Source of the DNA: an uncultured Desulfobacterales bacterium
GTDB taxonomy: Bacteria; Desulfobacterota; Desulfobacteria; Desulfobacterales; JAHEIW01
NCBI GenBank assembly: GCA_947259495.1
Contig: CAMYLV010000017.1
Location: 1 to 57,587 of the forward strand
DNA: 57,587 nucleotides
Direction: 5' to 3'
Part shown: positions 33,364 to 42,298 of the stretch, one piece after another
Layout: each line of letters opens with the position of its first letter
Position numbering within the stretch: the stretch's first letter is position 1
The notes under the pieces: generated by a model
Told to the model about the DNA's origin: nothing
The model's database searches: none
The model's input: only the letters and a program-made list of their open reading frames with translations
Program-made: the position numbers and the translations under genes

Positions 33364-34197
33364 ATGAAAGATCACAAACCCCGAAAAATTATCGTTGCCG
33401 TAGCTCCGACCGGCAAAAAAATCGAACCACCGTCTGTCAATCCCCTGGCCCCGGAAGATGTCGCCAACCAGGTGATCGCCTGCGGCAAGGCCGGCGCCGG
33501 CATGGTCCATTTGCATGTGCGCGACAAGCAAGGAGAACAAACCGAAGATTTATCGGACTTCTCAACAACCCTCGATCTTATCAGGCAATCTTCAGACATT
33601 ATCATTCAGGGCTCCACCGGCGGTTTGACCGATTTGACCCAGGAGCAGCGGTGTGTGGCTTTAAATGATCCCCGGGTCGAGGCTGCATCCTTGAACATGG
33701 GATCGATTAACTTTGGCGAAGATGTATATATCAACAGATTACCGGATATTCGCTATTGGGCGGGCCGGATGCAAGAAACCCGCGTGGCCCCTGAGCTGGA
33801 GATTTTTGCCGCCGGCATGCTTCCCACCTATATGAAACTTGTGGAAGAAGGCGTGCTGAAACCGCCGTATTCGATTGGTTTTTGTCTGGGGGTACGCTGG
33901 GCATTTCCTGCGAATCCGGAAACCCTGTTCTTTTTGAAAACCTTACTGCCCGAAAAGGACGTGCCCTGGGGGGTGATTCATGCCGGCATGCATGATTTTT
34001 CCCTGATGGCAACCGCCATCGGCATGGGGGCGTCCGTTGTTCGCGTGGGTTTTGAAGACAGCAGCTTTTTTGCACCGGGCAAAGCCGCTCAAACAAACGC
34101 CGAGCTGGTAGAAAGAATTGTTTCGCTGATTCATCAGATGGGATACGAAGTGGCGACTTGTGATGAAGCCAGGGAAATGCTGGAAATCGGTAAATAG
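33364..34197 (+). CDS. BKACE-family beta-keto acid cleavage enzyme (DUF849)
   Basis: The 277-residue TIM-barrel protein has the zinc ligands in VHLHVRDKQGE, QGSTGGLTD, an ASLNMGSINFG strand, WGVIHAGMHD and the catalytic-site segment RVGFEDSSFF. BKACE enzymes condense a beta-keto acid with acetyl-CoA and split it into acetoacetate plus a new CoA ester. The substrate class depends on binding-pocket residues that I cannot score by eye. The next gene, a beta-hydroxyacid-type dehydrogenase, starts 3 bases after the stop and could make the keto acid. Confidence 0.9.
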   Translation: MKDHKPRKIIVAVAPTGKKIEPPSVNPLAPEDVANQVIACGKAGAGMVHLHVRDKQGEQTEDLSDFSTTLDLIRQSSDIIIQGSTGGLTDLTQEQRCVALNDPRVEAASLNMGSINFGEDVYINRLPDIRYWAGRMQETRVAPELEIFAAGMLPTYMKLVEEGVLKPPYSIGFCLGVRWAFPANPETLFFLKTLLPEKDVPWGVIHAGMHDFSLMATAIGMGASVVRVGFEDSSFFAPGKAAQTNAELVERIVSLIHQMGYEVATCDEAREMLEIGK

Positions 34198-34200
34198 AAA

Positions 34201-35310
34201 ATGAATCAACCCGATTCCAATAAGGCCTTTCAGATTGCCCTCATTCCGGGCGACGGCATTGGCCGGGAAGTGGTCCCCGAAGGTGTGCGGGCGCTAAAGG
34301 CCCTGGCGGTGCGGTATGGTTTTGAAGTCAAATTCGATACGTTTCCTTACGGCTGCAAATACTATCTTAAGCACGGGGTTATGATGCCCGCGGATGGTCT
34401 GGAGCAGCTGAGCGCTTTTGACGCCATTTTGCTGGGGGCGATCGGCGACCCCGATGTGCCGGATCACATATCCCTGTGGGGGTTATTGATACCCATCCGC
34501 CGTCATTTTCAGCAATATGTCAATTTGCGCCCGGTGCGATTGCTGCCCGGCGTTCGCTCACCGCTGGCCGAACGAAAACCAGCGGACATCGATTTTTACA
34601 TCGTCCGGGAAAACAACGAGGGCGAGTATTCCCAAATCGGTGGGCGGCTCTACGAGGGGACCGATCAGGAAATGGCGGTCCAGGAGTCGGTCTTTACGCG
34701 CCAGGGCGTTGATCGAATCCTGCGCTATGCCTTTAAACTGGCGCAAACGCGGCCCAAAAAACATCTGACCTCGGCCACCAAATCAAACGGCATTATCCAT
34801 ACCATGCCCTTCTGGGACGAGCGCTTTGCAGTGCTTGCCAAAGAATTTCCCGATGTCAGAGCCGATCAATATCATATCGATATTTTAAGCGCCCATTTCG
34901 TTCAGCATCCGGACTGGTTCGATGTGGTTGTTGCCAGCAACCTGTTTGGCGATATTCTGTCTGACCTGGGCCCGGCTGTGGCCGGCGGTATCGGGATTGC
35001 ACCCTCGGCCAATCTCAATCCGGAACGAGCTCACCCGTCCATGTTTGAGCCGGTGCACGGCTCGGCGCCGGACATTGCCGGAAAAGAGATTGCCAACCCC
35101 ATTGCCATATTGTGGTCGGTGGTGATGATGCTGGAATTTTTTGCTCAGAACGATGCTGCTGCAGATTTGATGGGTGCCATCGAAGCGGTTACCGCAGCAA
35201 GGCAGGTATTGACGCCGGATCTCGGCGGGAGGGCCGGCACCGCAGAATTTACCGATGCAGTTCTTGAAAAGATGACCGCGAAGCAATTATTTAAGCGGTC
35301 AGGGAAATGA
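34201..35310 (+). CDS. Tartrate / D-malate / isopropylmalate dehydrogenase family protein
   Basis: The 369-residue protein belongs to the decarboxylating beta-hydroxyacid dehydrogenases: ALIPGDGIGREVVPEGV at the N-terminus, RENNEGEYSQIGG, LTSATKSNGI, the metal-ligand region SNLFGDILSDLGPA and FEPVHGSAPDIAGK. The SATKSNG and GGR features resemble tartrate dehydrogenase/D-malate dehydrogenase (TtuC/DmlA) more than LeuB. It follows the BKACE gene almost without gap, so the two form one unit. Confidence 0.88.
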   Translation: MNQPDSNKAFQIALIPGDGIGREVVPEGVRALKALAVRYGFEVKFDTFPYGCKYYLKHGVMMPADGLEQLSAFDAILLGAIGDPDVPDHISLWGLLIPIRRHFQQYVNLRPVRLLPGVRSPLAERKPADIDFYIVRENNEGEYSQIGGRLYEGTDQEMAVQESVFTRQGVDRILRYAFKLAQTRPKKHLTSATKSNGIIHTMPFWDERFAVLAKEFPDVRADQYHIDILSAHFVQHPDWFDVVVASNLFGDILSDLGPAVAGGIGIAPSANLNPERAHPSMFEPVHGSAPDIAGKEIANPIAILWSVVMMLEFFAQNDAAADLMGAIEAVTAARQVLTPDLGGRAGTAEFTDAVLEKMTAKQLFKRSGK

Positions 35311-35335
35311 TTTTAGGTCGAGTCGACGATGAAAT

Positions 35336-35450
35336 AATTTCTACAAGCGCCATTTTATCCCTCCCTCAATCCCTCCCGCCAGGGGAGGGAAGATAAAACT
35401 CCTCCCGCTTGACGGGTAAGGTCCGGGTGGGGGTGAAAAAAGATGGGAAA
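35336..35450. repeat. C-rich repeat (CCCTCCC type)
   Basis: Contains CCCTCCCTCAATCCCTCCCG followed by GGGGAGGG (a hairpin) and a second part CTCCTCCCGCTTGACGGG. It resembles C-rich dispersed repeats common in environmental genomes. It lies between two convergent genes and may end their transcripts. Confidence 0.45.
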
Positions 35451-35452
35451 GA

Positions 35453-36970
35453 TCATCTGCCTTCTTTTTTAACAAAGAAGAGAAATTCGCCTTCGCCCTC
35501 CAGCCGGCCGAAAAGCGGGGTTTGCGCCTGCCGGGAGGCATTTGAGACCGTGGGCCGCAGATAGGCGCCCAGCTCGGTGCCCGTGACCACATTGTCCTTA
35601 TCGAGATCGGCTTCACCCGCAATGGCCTTTAAAAAATAGGAGGTGAACAGCCCGTGGCCTTCTTTTTCCTGGACCTGTTCGCCCTGGCCGCCGGCGGTGA
35701 TAATCTGAACCACCCGCATGGCCGATACTTTGCGCAGATAGTCGCTGATACCCGGCCACACCCCGGCCGAGCGGTTAAGCCCCAGGCCGGAATAGCAGCA
35801 ATCCATCACGTAAAAAATGTGTTTGGCCGCAATCCGGCTGGAAAGGCTCCGAATCTGCTCCATCGAAACCGCGGTTGAGGCATAGTTGTCGGCTTCGGCA
35901 TCCACCGGAATAATATAGCCCTTTTTCCCGCCGCCGGCCAAATCCTCAGTCTGGCCATGTCCGGCAAAGTAAAACAGGACACGATCATTGTGGTTTACTT
36001 TTTGCGGCAGTTTGTGGAAAAGTTCGGTGAGGATCCGCCGCTGGGTCGCGTCTTGATCCATGATGACCGTAATGTCATCAAAGCCCGTTTTTTGAAGCGT
36101 ATTTTTGATGGCGTTGGCGTCGGCCACCGCAAATTCAAGCCCCGGCCATTTTTCATAATTGTTGATGCCGATAACAATCGCAAAAGACCTACCGTAAAGC
36201 GCTTTTCTCTGAGTAGTGGATTCGACCCGGGTCAGAGGCGGCAGGGCATATTTTTCACCCTCGATATCAATTGAGACATACGCGCGATTGCCGAGCGGAT
36301 CGGCGGCTTCCACCCGGATGGTGTTGGTTCCCAGTTGAATGGGGATGTCTTTGAGGAAGTTTCCGTGATCATCCAGGGGGGTCTCCAGCTGATTGACTTT
36401 TACCCAGGCCACCCCGCTTTTGTCGGTGGCAATCCCCCGCACGGTTAAATTTTCATAGGTTTTAAGGAGTTTCATCCCCCGCCGGGTTGAGGGTTCATAC
36501 AGAATAATTCTGGGTCCTTCCTTATCACCTACCTTTTCGATCTCCTGGTTTAACTTTAGCGCTTTGGGGTAATCTCCCCGGATGCTCAGGGATTTTTTGA
36601 TGTTACGGTCGGCCGCAGCATAATCGCCTTTTTCAAACAGTAGAAGGGCGAAAAGGTAATACAGTTTGTGGTTGGTGGTGCCCAGTTCGGCCGCTTTTTC
36701 AAAATAAGCGATGGCTTTATCATTCTGTTTTTCTTTGCGGTATAAATTTCCTACAAGTTCATAGGGTCGAATGTAACCCGGACACAACTCGATCGCTTTA
36801 TGATAATTTTTACGGGCTTGATTCCTATCGGAATCAAAGTCTCCGAGTACGCGATAATGGATGGCCTTATCGCATCCGGTGGGAAAATCAACATTGTCTG
36901 AGGCCATTGCACTACTGCCGAAGACCTGAAAAAAAAGGCAAAAAACAGGTATGAACATCATCCCGGCCAT
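35453..36970 (-). CDS. Secreted TPR-caspase (peptidase C14 family)
   Basis: A 505-residue exported protein: signal peptide (about 1-24, ending SAMAS), TPR-like repeats at 45-145, an Ig-like segment at 160-240 (TVRGIATDKSGVAWVKVN), then a caspase-like domain from about 262. The catalytic dyad is visible as His338 in FYFAGHG and Cys392 in MDCCYSG. A DLDKDNVVTGTEL stretch resembles an EF-hand. Bacterial metacaspase-like proteases cut after basic residues or act in signalling; the target is unknown. It is followed by two lipoprotein genes on the same strand upstream. Confidence 0.87.
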   Translation of the reverse strand: MAGMMFIPVFCLFFQVFGSSAMASDNVDFPTGCDKAIHYRVLGDFDSDRNQARKNYHKAIELCPGYIRPYELVGNLYRKEKQNDKAIAYFEKAAELGTTNHKLYYLFALLLFEKGDYAAADRNIKKSLSIRGDYPKALKLNQEIEKVGDKEGPRIILYEPSTRRGMKLLKTYENLTVRGIATDKSGVAWVKVNQLETPLDDHGNFLKDIPIQLGTNTIRVEAADPLGNRAYVSIDIEGEKYALPPLTRVESTTQRKALYGRSFAIVIGINNYEKWPGLEFAVADANAIKNTLQKTGFDDITVIMDQDATQRRILTELFHKLPQKVNHNDRVLFYFAGHGQTEDLAGGGKKGYIIPVDAEADNYASTAVSMEQIRSLSSRIAAKHIFYVMDCCYSGLGLNRSAGVWPGISDYLRKVSAMRVVQIITAGGQGEQVQEKEGHGLFTSYFLKAIAGEADLDKDNVVTGTELGAYLRPTVSNASRQAQTPLFGRLEGEGEFLFFVKKEGR

Positions 36971-37070
36971 TTTTTACCCATAACGACCTCCCTGTTATTA
37001 TTTGAATCCCTCTCAATCAGGGGATATTTGGATGCGTTTGTTTCAACAATTTATATGGCAAAATATGAAT

Positions 37071-37859
37071 TCAAATTTCCTCTTCAATTATTTCCTGAGC
37101 AGCATTTATTCTGAAGCTATCGAACTCTGCGGATATCGATTGTGCTGCCTGAATGGTGGTTCTTTCGTAAAAAAAGTTTCGCACTTGAAAACCAAACATT
37201 AGATCATTATCTGTTGCCCGAAAGGTGTGCATTTTATTCCATGTGGTCGCCCCCTTCTTTTTATATAATGTACTGATATTTTTGCCCTTCCTCAGAATTC
37301 TTAACGTGCCGTCGAAATTTTCTATCTTTTGTGAGCCACCCTTGTTCCATCTACCATTTATAAGGGCGCCGGTGCCGAGCCATCCCTTTTGCAATCCCTC
37401 TTTCATAGCCAGGTTGATAAGAACAACGTCAGTTTTACCAAGCGTTCCACTTTTTTCTTCTACTATAATATTCAGCAATTGATCCATGCCAAATGTATCT
37501 TTTAAAAAATTAATCCGGCAATCCAGCTGAATGTCGAAATCCCCTCTAAACGAATACTTTGCACCCAGGCCCCCTTTACTGAAGCTGCCGGTTTTGGTGC
37601 GAATAATGAGTTTGCCGTTCTCGAAACGCATGTCGGCCAGTTTGAAATTTTGAATCTGTTCTTCTTTATGTAAATATCCGGCTTTGTTCCAAAGATCTTC
37701 CCGCATTTTGTCAAAAGAGTCGCTATAATAGGCGAGCTCGCTCTGCGGGAGGCTGTTTTCGATCTGCAACGGCGTCTTATCCGTGGCACATGCTATCAGT
37801 GCACCGAAAATTACAAGTGATAGAAAACCGGTGATGAAAGCGACTTTTTTACCTCTCAT
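37071..37859 (-). CDS. Putative lipoprotein of unknown function, copy 1
   Basis: The 262-residue product has a lipoprotein signal peptide ending in LIAC with Cys24, so it is probably anchored in a membrane. The mature part is rich in beta-strands (LIIRTKTGSFSKGGLGAKY, GDFDIQLDCRI) reminiscent of concanavalin-like sheets; this is only an impression. It is a clear tandem paralogue of the neighbour at 37952, sharing for example ACATDKTPLQI/SCATDKTPMQI and RINAxxEIIEEEI. The ATG at 37859 is chosen because the longer start would bury the signal peptide. Confidence 0.75.
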   Translation of the reverse strand: MRGKKVAFITGFLSLVIFGALIACATDKTPLQIENSLPQSELAYYSDSFDKMREDLWNKAGYLHKEEQIQNFKLADMRFENGKLIIRTKTGSFSKGGLGAKYSFRGDFDIQLDCRINFLKDTFGMDQLLNIIVEEKSGTLGKTDVVLINLAMKEGLQKGWLGTGALINGRWNKGGSQKIENFDGTLRILRKGKNISTLYKKKGATTWNKMHTFRATDNDLMFGFQVRNFFYERTTIQAAQSISAEFDSFRINAAQEIIEEEI

Positions 37860-37951
37860 GACACAGTCCTTCTGATCAGATAAATAGACACATAATCGCC
37901 ATAGCTGTCTATCCGGGTCCTGCTTGTGCAAAGATGCAAGAAAATGTATAT

Positions 37952-38740
37952 TCAGATTTCTTCTTCAATTATTTCATGCACAGCATTTATTCTAAAGTTA
38001 TCAAACTCTGCTGAAATAGAATTATTGGCTCCTATGGTTGTTCTTTCGGGAACATAGTTCCGCAACTGGAAATTAATTATCATATCTTTATCTGTTACGC
38101 GAAATGTATTCATTTTGTTCCAGTCGGGTGCGCCCTCTTTTTTATATATTGTGCTGATGGTCTTGCCTGTTCTTAGAATTCTTAACGTGCCGTTAAAATT
38201 TCCTATCTTTCGTGACCCTCCTCTGTTTTTCTTACCATTTATAAAGTAGCCGCAGCTGAGCCACCCTTGATACAATCCCCCTTCCATGGCCAAACTGATA
38301 TAAACGGCGTTGACTTTCCCAATCTTTCCTGTTTTATCCAACACCAGGATACTCAGAAGCTGATCCATGCCGGAGGCGCCCTCTAAAAAATCAATTCGGC
38401 AATCCAGCTGAATGTCGAAATCTCCTCTAAGTGCATATTTCGAACCGAGCCCGCCTTTGCTGAAACTACCTGCTTTCGTGCGAATGATTAATTTGCCGTT
38501 CTCAATGCGCATGTCAGCCAGTCTAAAATTTTGAATCTGTTCTTTGAGATTAATATATCCGGCTTTGTTCCAGAGGTCTTCCCGCATTTTGTCAAAAGTG
38601 TCGTTATAATAGGCGAGCTCATTCTGCGGAAGGCTGTTATCGATCTGCATCGGCGTCTTATCCGTGGCACATGACAGCAGGGCACCGAAAAGGGCAAGGG
38701 ATAAAACAATAGTGATAAAACCGGCTATTTTGTTTGGCAT
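37952..38740 (-). CDS. Putative lipoprotein of unknown function, copy 2
   Basis: Also 262 residues with lipobox LLSC at Cys24 and a ribosome site AGGAGAG before the ATG at 38740. It is about 70 percent identical by eye to the neighbour at 37071 and of exactly equal length, so the pair arose by recent tandem duplication. Differences cluster in the loop after GMDQLL and in the C-terminal third. Confidence 0.75.
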   Translation of the reverse strand: MPNKIAGFITIVLSLALFGALLSCATDKTPMQIDNSLPQNELAYYNDTFDKMREDLWNKAGYINLKEQIQNFRLADMRIENGKLIIRTKAGSFSKGGLGSKYALRGDFDIQLDCRIDFLEGASGMDQLLSILVLDKTGKIGKVNAVYISLAMEGGLYQGWLSCGYFINGKKNRGGSRKIGNFNGTLRILRTGKTISTIYKKEGAPDWNKMNTFRVTDKDMIINFQLRNYVPERTTIGANNSISAEFDNFRINAVHEIIEEEI

Positions 38741-38865
38741 GAATAACTCTCCTGGCCGGATAGGTATAAACTTCATTTAGAAGAAGGCATAGGAGTATTG
38801 CTGGCAGGAAATAAATTACTAATATTTAGCTGGTGTTGTCAAATCCAACCGCACAGGCTTATATA

Positions 38866-39360
38866 TTATTCGGATGGTAAGGGGGACGGTTTATTTTTTA
38901 AATCCTCCAGCTGCTGGACAAGCTCGTTGTAGTTGTCCTCGTTGTACTGGTCGATTTCTTCGGCGTGCACTTTCCAGCTCTGCAGGCACATTTTGGCATC
39001 ATGCGGGCTGTTCTGCTCGATATAAAATTCGAAGCATTTTAAAGAGTCATTGACCGATTTTTCATACAGCTGCCGTTTGAATTCTTCGTATTTTTGCGGG
39101 TCAAATTTACCGGCATCCATGGCCGCCGCCCGCCAGACATTCAGCCTGACGCGGCCGCTGTAAAATCCTTCCTTTTCCAATGCCCGTTTTAGTCGCCAGA
39201 GGGCATTGGCGGCCTCCAGGTTCAGCATGCGCTGTCGCGCTTTTTCCGCTATGGTCTGCTCGGCCCATACCAAAGGCACGGCACTGTGTGCCAGGATAAG
39301 GGCGCCATAAAGGCAGAGAGCGATGACCCATAATCTTTTATACTTGCTTAGTTGATCCAT
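38866..39360 (-). CDS. Exported helical protein of unknown function
   Basis: A 164-residue protein with an N-terminal hydrophobic signal (LWVIALCLYGALILAHSA) ending near VWAEQ, then a charged helical mature part with two cysteines (SLKCFEF and AKMCLQSW) and a proline-rich tail. No family recognised. It lies just upstream of the two lipoproteins and the caspase on the same strand, so all four may form an envelope-associated cluster. Confidence 0.65.
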   Translation of the reverse strand: MDQLSKYKRLWVIALCLYGALILAHSAVPLVWAEQTIAEKARQRMLNLEAANALWRLKRALEKEGFYSGRVRLNVWRAAAMDAGKFDPQKYEEFKRQLYEKSVNDSLKCFEFYIEQNSPHDAKMCLQSWKVHAEEIDQYNEDNYNELVQQLEDLKNKPSPLPSE

Positions 39361-39759
39361 ATCTGAAGTTCATGCTGTTTATTGATTCGAGATCGATGAG
39401 GGATCTGTTCAACCATAAACTATTATTCTAACGTAAAATTAAGAATAGGTCAAAACCCATGGCCGTGTGGCTGCGGTGGCGGGAAACATCAAAAGAGGTT
39501 GATCCGAATCCGCCTAAAAGTTATAACAACACATCAATTTATGAGGGATACCCTATCGGTGTATCCCTCTGGTTCAAAGGTTCTGCGTTAATGGGTTCAA
39601 AGGTTAAAGAAATTGAAAGCGGCCAGATATTAGAATACACAAAGCAGCGGCTAAAAAACGAATGCTTGAACTGAAACTTCCGAATCCTGAACCTGACACC
39701 TATTGCTTCAGCTGAAGATAACATTTGCGGCGAATAGAAAACGACTCAGACGATAAAAT
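39361..39759. other. Intergenic region with a small hairpin
   Basis: A 399-base stretch between divergent genes. At 39543-39569 GAGGGATAC pairs with GTATCCCTC over a nine-base loop. A 71-codon open frame (39459-39674) spans it, but the product has no recognisable features, no ribosome site and poor composition, so I do not call it. Confidence 0.4.
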
Positions 39760-40698
39760 ATGGAACCGGTGAAAGCGATGACGCAATATCCCTCCAGGGT
39801 GGTAATCGAAGAGCAGGGCCTGCGCGACGGTCTGCAGAGTGAGAAGACCATTGTGCCAACCGCCAAAAAATTAGAGCTTATCGACGCTTTGGTTGATGCC
39901 GGTGTCCGGCGCGTTCAGGTGACTTCTTTTGTGAACCCCGGGCTGATTCCGCAAATGGCCGATGCCGAAGAGCTGTGTGCCGGTCTGAAAGAGCGTGCCG
40001 ACGTCATTTATAGCGCCCTGGTGCTCAACGCCAGGGGCATCGAGCGGGCGGCTGCCGCCGGTCTGAAGCACGTATCGGCCTCGATTAGCGTTAGTGATAA
40101 CCACAGCCGCAAGAATGCCAATGTTTCGCTTGTTGAAGCCCGCAGCCGGTTTGCTGATATGATTAAAATCGGCAAAAAGCGCGGATTAACCATTGGTGGC
40201 GGGCTGCAATGTGTATTCGGCTGTCGGTTCGAGGGGGCCATTGATCCTGAAGTCGTTTTTGATATTGTTAAAGAGCAGCTCGATCAGGGCGTTGATGAAA
40301 TTACACTGGCGGACTCCACCGGGATGGCCAGCCCGCATTCGGTCCAGGAGATCTGTGCTCGGGTTGTCGAACTGGCAAATGGTACCACCGTCGTGTTGCA
40401 CCTGCATGATACCGAGGGCAAAGGACTTGCCAATGTGCTGGCGGCTCTCCCGGCAGGGGTGAATCATTTCGACACAACCTTCGGCGGCATGGGCGGCTGC
40501 CCCTTCATCAAAGGTGCCTCCGGCAACATCGCCACCGAAGATCTCGTCTGGATGCTCTCTCAGATGGGTATTGACACGGGCGTCGATGCCGTTAAGGTTG
40601 CTGCCATCAGCCGCTCGTTAGAGTCCTTTTTCAACAAGCAATTTTCAGGCAAGATGCACCGTCTGTTGGCAAGAGACGACATTCAGTTTTTGCGATAG
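39760..40698 (+). CDS. Hydroxymethylglutaryl-CoA lyase family protein
   Basis: A 312-residue TIM-barrel lyase. Motifs are EQGLRDGLQSEK (metal-binding Asp/Arg), VTSFVNP, SDNHSRKNAN, DEITLADSTGMASP, VLHLHDTEGKG with the metal histidines and the Cys-containing GGMGGCPFIKGASGN. HMG-CoA lyase cleaves 3-hydroxy-3-methylglutaryl-CoA to acetyl-CoA and acetoacetate (leucine breakdown). Near relatives act on other 3-hydroxyacyl-CoAs. No leucine-degradation neighbour is present, so the true substrate is open. Confidence 0.9.
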   Translation: MEPVKAMTQYPSRVVIEEQGLRDGLQSEKTIVPTAKKLELIDALVDAGVRRVQVTSFVNPGLIPQMADAEELCAGLKERADVIYSALVLNARGIERAAAAGLKHVSASISVSDNHSRKNANVSLVEARSRFADMIKIGKKRGLTIGGGLQCVFGCRFEGAIDPEVVFDIVKEQLDQGVDEITLADSTGMASPHSVQEICARVVELANGTTVVLHLHDTEGKGLANVLAALPAGVNHFDTTFGGMGGCPFIKGASGNIATEDLVWMLSQMGIDTGVDAVKVAAISRSLESFFNKQFSGKMHRLLARDDIQFLR

Positions 40699-40865
40699 GT
40701 GCCTGTTGCTGCCCTTGAAAATTAAGTTCCTGACATATATCTTAACTCAGGCATAGGATATGCAGCTCAAAATGAACTAAAAAGCTTGCGTGTCTTTCAG
40801 ATGGATGCAACGGTATTGATGCAGCCATTTATTCCACGTTTGTTTGCAGCAATTCGGAAAATACT

Positions 40866-41678
40866 GTGAGTGATTTTGGCAATCATAAATTAATCCTCTG
40901 GGACCAGGAGACCAAGAAGGCCACGGGGCACAGGCTTGTCGGGGAAGAGCCGCTCTCGATCCGTCTGGAGGGCAAACCCTACTCGGTGATCATGCGCACA
41001 CCGGGAGACGAAATCGCGCATGCGGCCGGATTTTGCCTGGGGGAAGGTATCATTGATGCAATGGGTGATGTCACCTCGATTGCATTCTGTGATGGCGAGG
41101 ATACCAATGTAATTGCGGTGACCTTAACCCCCGCCAGAAGAAAAAAAATTTCTGAGACACTTGATCGGCGCGGTTATATCAGTCAGACCAGCTGCGGCAT
41201 ATGTGGTAAAGAACTGGTTGAGGAGCTGTATCAGATCATTCAGCCCGTCCCGGATAATTCGTCCATAGATGCCGAGCAGGCTTGCGCGTGCCTTAAAAAT
41301 CTTACCGGCCAGCAATCTCTGCGTCGGCAAACAAAAGCGTCACATGCTGCTGTTCTTTACAATTCAAGTTATGAATTGTTGTCGGTGGCGGAAGATGTCG
41401 GGCGACATAATGCCCTGGATAAGGCCATCGGCAAAGCCCTGTTGGAAAAAAAGCTCGCGAGCGCCGCGCTGGTTATTTTGTCTTCCCGCATCAGCTATGA
41501 GCTGGTTCAAAAAGCGGCACGTGCCCGCATCCCGGTCATTTTTGCACTGTCAAGACCGACAGCGCTGGCCGTTGATCTGGCATCTCAACTCAACATGACC
41601 CTGGCAACGCTGGTTGACGACGAGGGTTTATATGTTTTTTGCGGCGCCCACCGGCTGAAAGTGAAAAAAGTTGATTAA
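40866..41678 (+). CDS. fdhD: Formate dehydrogenase sulfur-carrier protein FdhD
   Basis: The 270-residue protein carries sulfur from a cysteine desulfurase to the molybdenum/tungsten cofactor of formate dehydrogenases. It has the catalytic cysteine motif SCGICG in the middle, the EPLSIRLEGKP N-terminus, MRTPGDEIAHAAGFCLGEGII and EDVGRHNALDKAIG. The start is a GTG at 40866 with a weak upstream GGAAA. Formate dehydrogenase genes are not in the window. The Nudix gene is convergent with it. Confidence 0.95.
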   Translation: MSDFGNHKLILWDQETKKATGHRLVGEEPLSIRLEGKPYSVIMRTPGDEIAHAAGFCLGEGIIDAMGDVTSIAFCDGEDTNVIAVTLTPARRKKISETLDRRGYISQTSCGICGKELVEELYQIIQPVPDNSSIDAEQACACLKNLTGQQSLRRQTKASHAAVLYNSSYELLSVAEDVGRHNALDKAIGKALLEKKLASAALVILSSRISYELVQKAARARIPVIFALSRPTALAVDLASQLNMTLATLVDDEGLYVFCGAHRLKVKKVD

Positions 41679-41688
41679 CCCGATCTGT

Positions 41689-42072
41689 TTATCCTTGCGC
41701 TGTAATTTTTTTCACAAAGGGAATATCTGCCGGCGCAAAATTATATTCAGTCAGCTGCTCGGGTGACACCCATTTATAATCCGCATGGTCATTTAAGGCG
41801 ATCTTGCCGGATTCCCAGCGTGCCTGATAGGCCATAAGTCGTATGGCGCCATGATCGTAATGATAGATGCTTTCACCAAGGAATCGACCAACCGCAACGG
41901 TAATGCCGAATTCTTCCTGCATCTCCCGTTGCAGGCATACCTGCGGTGTCTCATCCGCTTCAACCGTGCCGCCGGGAAATTCCCACTTGCCGGCCTGGCG
42001 GTCATCGGCCTTACGCCGGGCAATCAGGATTTTTCCATCCTTTTCTAGTATCGCCGCTGCCACCACTTTCAT
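41689..42072 (-). CDS. Nudix hydrolase, MutT-like (8-oxo-dGTP type)
   Basis: A 127-residue single-domain protein with a complete Nudix box, GGTVEADETPQVCLQREMQEEFG (G5xE7xREUxEExGU), preceded by KILIARRKADDRQAGKWEF typical of MutT. It would remove damaged nucleotides such as 8-oxo-dGTP. Length is normal. Its 3' end lies ten bases from the fdhD stop. Confidence 0.92.
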   Translation of the reverse strand: MKVVAAAILEKDGKILIARRKADDRQAGKWEFPGGTVEADETPQVCLQREMQEEFGITVAVGRFLGESIYHYDHGAIRLMAYQARWESGKIALNDHADYKWVSPEQLTEYNFAPADIPFVKKITAQG

Positions 42073-42298
42073 ATTTTATAGTCTGAGTCGTCATCAAAAG
42101 GTCAAAGGTACCCTCCCCAGCTGAAGCGCCATATTCCAATTAAAGGTAGGTGTCAGGTGCCAGGTTTCGGGTGTCATGTGTCAGTTTTCAGACGACAGTC
42201 GAAATATGAAAATAATGCAAGATGAAAAGATCTTTCTGTCATTTGTTCTTTGTATTTTCCTGACACCTGAATCCGCCTTCGGCGAAACACCCGACACC

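Noticed and set aside
35336-35450. The C-rich segment as a G-quadruplex or regulatory element
   Set aside because: It resembles a common dispersed C-rich repeat and lies between two gene ends, so a specific role is not supported.
39459-39674. A 71-codon open frame on the plus strand
   Set aside because: No ribosome site, no recognisable composition or motif, and a hairpin lies inside it; treated as non-coding.
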